Positions 61,706-64,000 of a stretch of DNA of 64,000 nt are shown piece by piece. Each line of letters starts with the position of its first letter. Positions within the stretch are counted from its first letter, which is position 1. Location: NCBI GenBank assembly GCA_027625915.1, contig JANTQA010000057.1:6882001-6946000 (forward strand), written 5' to 3'. The notes beneath the pieces were generated by a model. That model saw only the letters and a program-made list of their open reading frames with translations. It was not told the origin of the DNA and ran no database searches. The stretch comes from Anaeramoeba flamelloides. Lineage: Eukaryota > Metamonada > Anaeramoebidae. Both the position numbers and the translations under genes were made by a program.

Positions 61706-62945
61706 TTATTTTCTTTGGTTATAAAAATTAAAATTAATATTAGAACAATTGATTAATTTAATGTTTCCCATAAAATCATTAAAATTTCTATTCTCGTTGG
61801 AGGTCTCTTCAACACTTTCAATTTTCTTTTCCTTGGAATTAGATCTTTTCTTTTTTAAGTCTTGTTTGATCGTTTTTTCTTTTTTGGTTTCCATTGAAAC
61901 ATGGCAGAATGATTCTGCAATTTGTTTATTTAGTAACCTATCTTGTCTCTTATAACAATTATAACCATTTTTAGATTGGTGCCCAGTAAAAAACATCCCT
62001 TCCGAATCTTTTATACCCTTTATTCGAAATTTATTGATAACTGTTGAACGAGTTGAGTGGAATGTTATGTTTTTTTTAATTTTAACGTTTTTCACCTTTT
62101 TTTGTAAATAATGTCTTAAAGTGCTTGCTGAAACATTACAATCTTTATAAAATTTTTTTCGATTTTTAGACCAATTAACTGAACACCAGAAACTTGCATT
62201 TGGGTGTCTTTTTGGGCAGTGGTTAAAATATTTTTTAATTATTTCATATGGATTAAATTTTGCAGCTGGATAATTAAATATAAATTTAAAATCTTCAAAA
62301 CAACCCTTTTGTTTTGAAGTTCCCTGATCGTTTTTTTTTACTCTTTGTATAATTTTTATAAAAAGTTCTCCATCTTCTTCTTCCCATGAAACATCCCTTT
62401 GCAAAATTTGGTAATATTCACCACCTCGATATCCTGTGAATATACCAGTTAACCAGAATGCACAGACGAGTAAATCGTAAGGATCTTCTAAATCCAAACT
62501 TGATAAAAAAACGATCTTCTTCTTCCCCAGTTAACCAAGCAGTGTGTTTTCCAACTTTATTCTCTTCCTTAAGCTTATTTAAATTTCGATCGAGTGTAGA
62601 TTGTGTTCTATATAACTTTTCCAAAGTGGGATAATTGTCCAATTCATTTTTTTGCCACACTCTTCTTAAATAACTAATTAAACAATGGACCATTGTTCGG
62701 TAACTATTCCATGAATATGATTCAGTATTAACTTTTTTCAACCTCGAAATAAAAACAACCATGTATCGATCAAGTTCTTTAATGGGTATTTTTATTAATT
62801 CTCTTGTTTCTTCTTTTTCTTGTAGAAATTTTCGAAATCTCTTTGCTACTATTTCTTGGATACGTTCAGTATTTTTATTGATATATCCTTTTTCTGAATC
62901 TTCAATCAATTCTTGAGATGAAATTAGTTTTTCTTTTTGAGACAT
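61706..62945 (-). mobile_element. Crypton-type tyrosine recombinase (DNA transposon)
   Basis: On the minus strand a coding region starts at ATG 62945 (MSQKEKLISSQEL) and ends at 61706. The N-terminal part (about 62945-62480) looks like the core-binding domain, with YSWNSYRTMVHCLISYLRR. The catalytic part has TGYRGGEYY (first Arg), HSTRSTV (His-x-x-Arg), FFTGHQSKNGY and CYKR (tyrosine), the order found in Crypton recombinases and in the domesticated ZMYM/QRICH1/KCTD1 domains. The two halves lie in different, overlapping frames (overlap 62418-62497), so one frameshift, a sequencing slip or a short missed intron separates them. Cryptons move as DNA by recombination and lack a transposase of the DDE kind. 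The Lys/Asn-rich tail after the catalytic domain is unassigned. The element lies inside the presumed LIS1 intron, antisense to it. Confidence 0.87.
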
Positions 62946-63439
62946 TTAAAAATGAGATGAGTTAAAAAAAATGACGATCAAGTTTTTTCTCAAAACTTTT
63001 ATACTGTCGTAACAAACGCATTTTTTATCTCGCATAATTACTTCCCAATCAATTAACTCCCTTTTCTCCTCAGATCTCACTTTCAATGGTCAAACCTTCA
63101 ATGCTTCATTGAATACAACAACTTATTTAAGGAGGCTAAATTTGAATGAATACATTAACTAACATAACACCAAATTAACATGTTAAAAAATTTTATAACA
63201 TCTGTAAATACAAAAAAAAATGTTATATATTTGTTCAATTTTTTTATAACATGTTATAAATGAGGTTATTAATATTTCAAAGTGTTTCTATCTAATTTTC
63301 AAACACTTTTAAAATATATAACACCTTATTTACAGACTTACCACATGTTAACAAAATAATTTTTTTTTTTATTAGGGATTAAATTAAAAAACATTTCATT
63401 TTTAATTGATTTGCAAAGATCTTTTTATTTTTTCTTTTT

Positions 63440-64000
63440 TTCTAAACTAAAATTCAAAATTTTCCACACAGCTAAAACGTTCCAAACAATCACAATAATA
63501 CAATTTCATTGAAATTGGAGATAATTTTGATTTTTGTAAAATATGAAAATCATTTTTTCATCTTTTAGTTTTTGTTTTCATTTCATTTCATTGTTTGAAT
63601 TATTTAACTTGTTTCGTTGGATCAAAATTTTTTTGAACGATTGATATTATGGTTAAAGTTAAGTTGTTCAAAATAGAAGAACTCAAATAAAATTAGTTGG
63701 TAGTATCTAACCATTTGATCGATCAATAATCCTAATAGAATTTAAACAAATTTACTAATGTATTTTTTTGTTTTGCTCTCTCCAAAATTTTTAACACACC
63801 CATGATTTATTTGTATTGATAATTATTTATTTATTGTTTTGTGAGTATTGTAATTTATAAAGAAGTGTTAACATTTCAATTAGTTAATGGTTCTAATTTG
63901 ATAAATCTTCTTGAATTGATTAAATAAGTTTTTTTCTTCACAAATTGAATTTTGGTGGGTTAAAAATTTTTAATTGGGGTTTGCATGGCTAAACTGATTT
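63440..64000 (+). repeat. Dispersed repeat B, copy 4 (runs off the window)
   Basis: The best match to the copy at 9265-10320, without the inserted element A. It ends in a TTGAATTTTGG...TTAATTGGGGTT stretch also seen at 10925-10965. Confidence 0.7.

Larger units (their letters stand above)
60182..64000 (+). other. Probable giant LIS1 intron, running off the window
   Basis: It starts GTTTGT after a phase-0 exon. The remaining WD40 blades were looked for up to 64000 and not found. It contains a 183-bp palindrome, a Crypton recombinase gene on the other strand, palindromic ATAACATGTTATAA stretches (about 63180-63350) and repeat B. 60200-61400 is plain AT-rich sequence with nothing recognised. 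Confidence 0.55.

Noticed and set aside
1-64000. Altered genetic code
   Set aside because: Several genes end in TAA and the kinase ends in TGA, with no in-frame TAA, TAG or TGA inside conserved exons.

Overview
This window is a very AT-rich piece (roughly four fifths A+T by eye) of a protist nuclear genome. Genes have GT-AG spliceosomal introns, coding regions carry long Asn/Lys runs, and TAA and TGA both act as stops, so the standard code fits. Housekeeping genes are clearly eukaryotic. The style suggests a free-living amoeboid protist; Anaeramoeba is one candidate, but the sequence alone does not settle the species. No bacterial operons, CRISPR arrays or LTR elements were seen.

Layout: (1) 2-4090 (+), the 3' part of a large Asn-rich protein, possibly EPG5-like. 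(2) 7405-13509 (-), an F-box protein fused to a TMEM185-like membrane domain, its two exons joined across a 4.55 kb intron. (3) 13976-14047 (-), tRNA-Ala(UGC). (4) 19666-27679 (+), an AFG2/SPATA5-type double AAA+ ATPase with a 7-nt microexon and a 5.0 kb intron. (5) 30387-31231 (-), NC2-alpha/DRAP1, three exons. (6) 37519-43596 (+), a tau-tubulin-kinase-like CK1 kinase whose last exon, 3.7 kb away, adds a prenylation signal. (7) 47461-52448 (+), a Rheb-like GTPase ending in a CaaL box. (8) 53761-55139 (+), ribosomal protein eS4. (9) 58761-60181 (+), the 5' part of LIS1; the gene must continue past the window. (10) 61706-62945 (-), a Crypton-type tyrosine recombinase lying in what is probably a LIS1 intron.

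Between and inside these genes lies a dense layer of small repeats: a 570-bp element with ATAT target duplications, a 590-bp element with 25-bp inverted ends (five copies), a Tc1/mariner-like MITE, several foldback elements, arrays of near-perfect hairpins, and decayed LINE pieces. Introns fall into two classes: short ones (about 75-315 bp) and giant ones (1.9-5.0 kb) packed with these repeats.

Most genes are independent housekeeping functions: ribosome protein and ribosome maturation (eS4, AFG2), transcription (NC2-alpha), dynein regulation (LIS1) and growth signalling (Rheb-like). Two of them, the Rheb-like GTPase and the kinase, end in CaaL motifs and so probably both sit on membranes. The exon joins given here come from reading phase and family alignment by eye; no transcript data were available.
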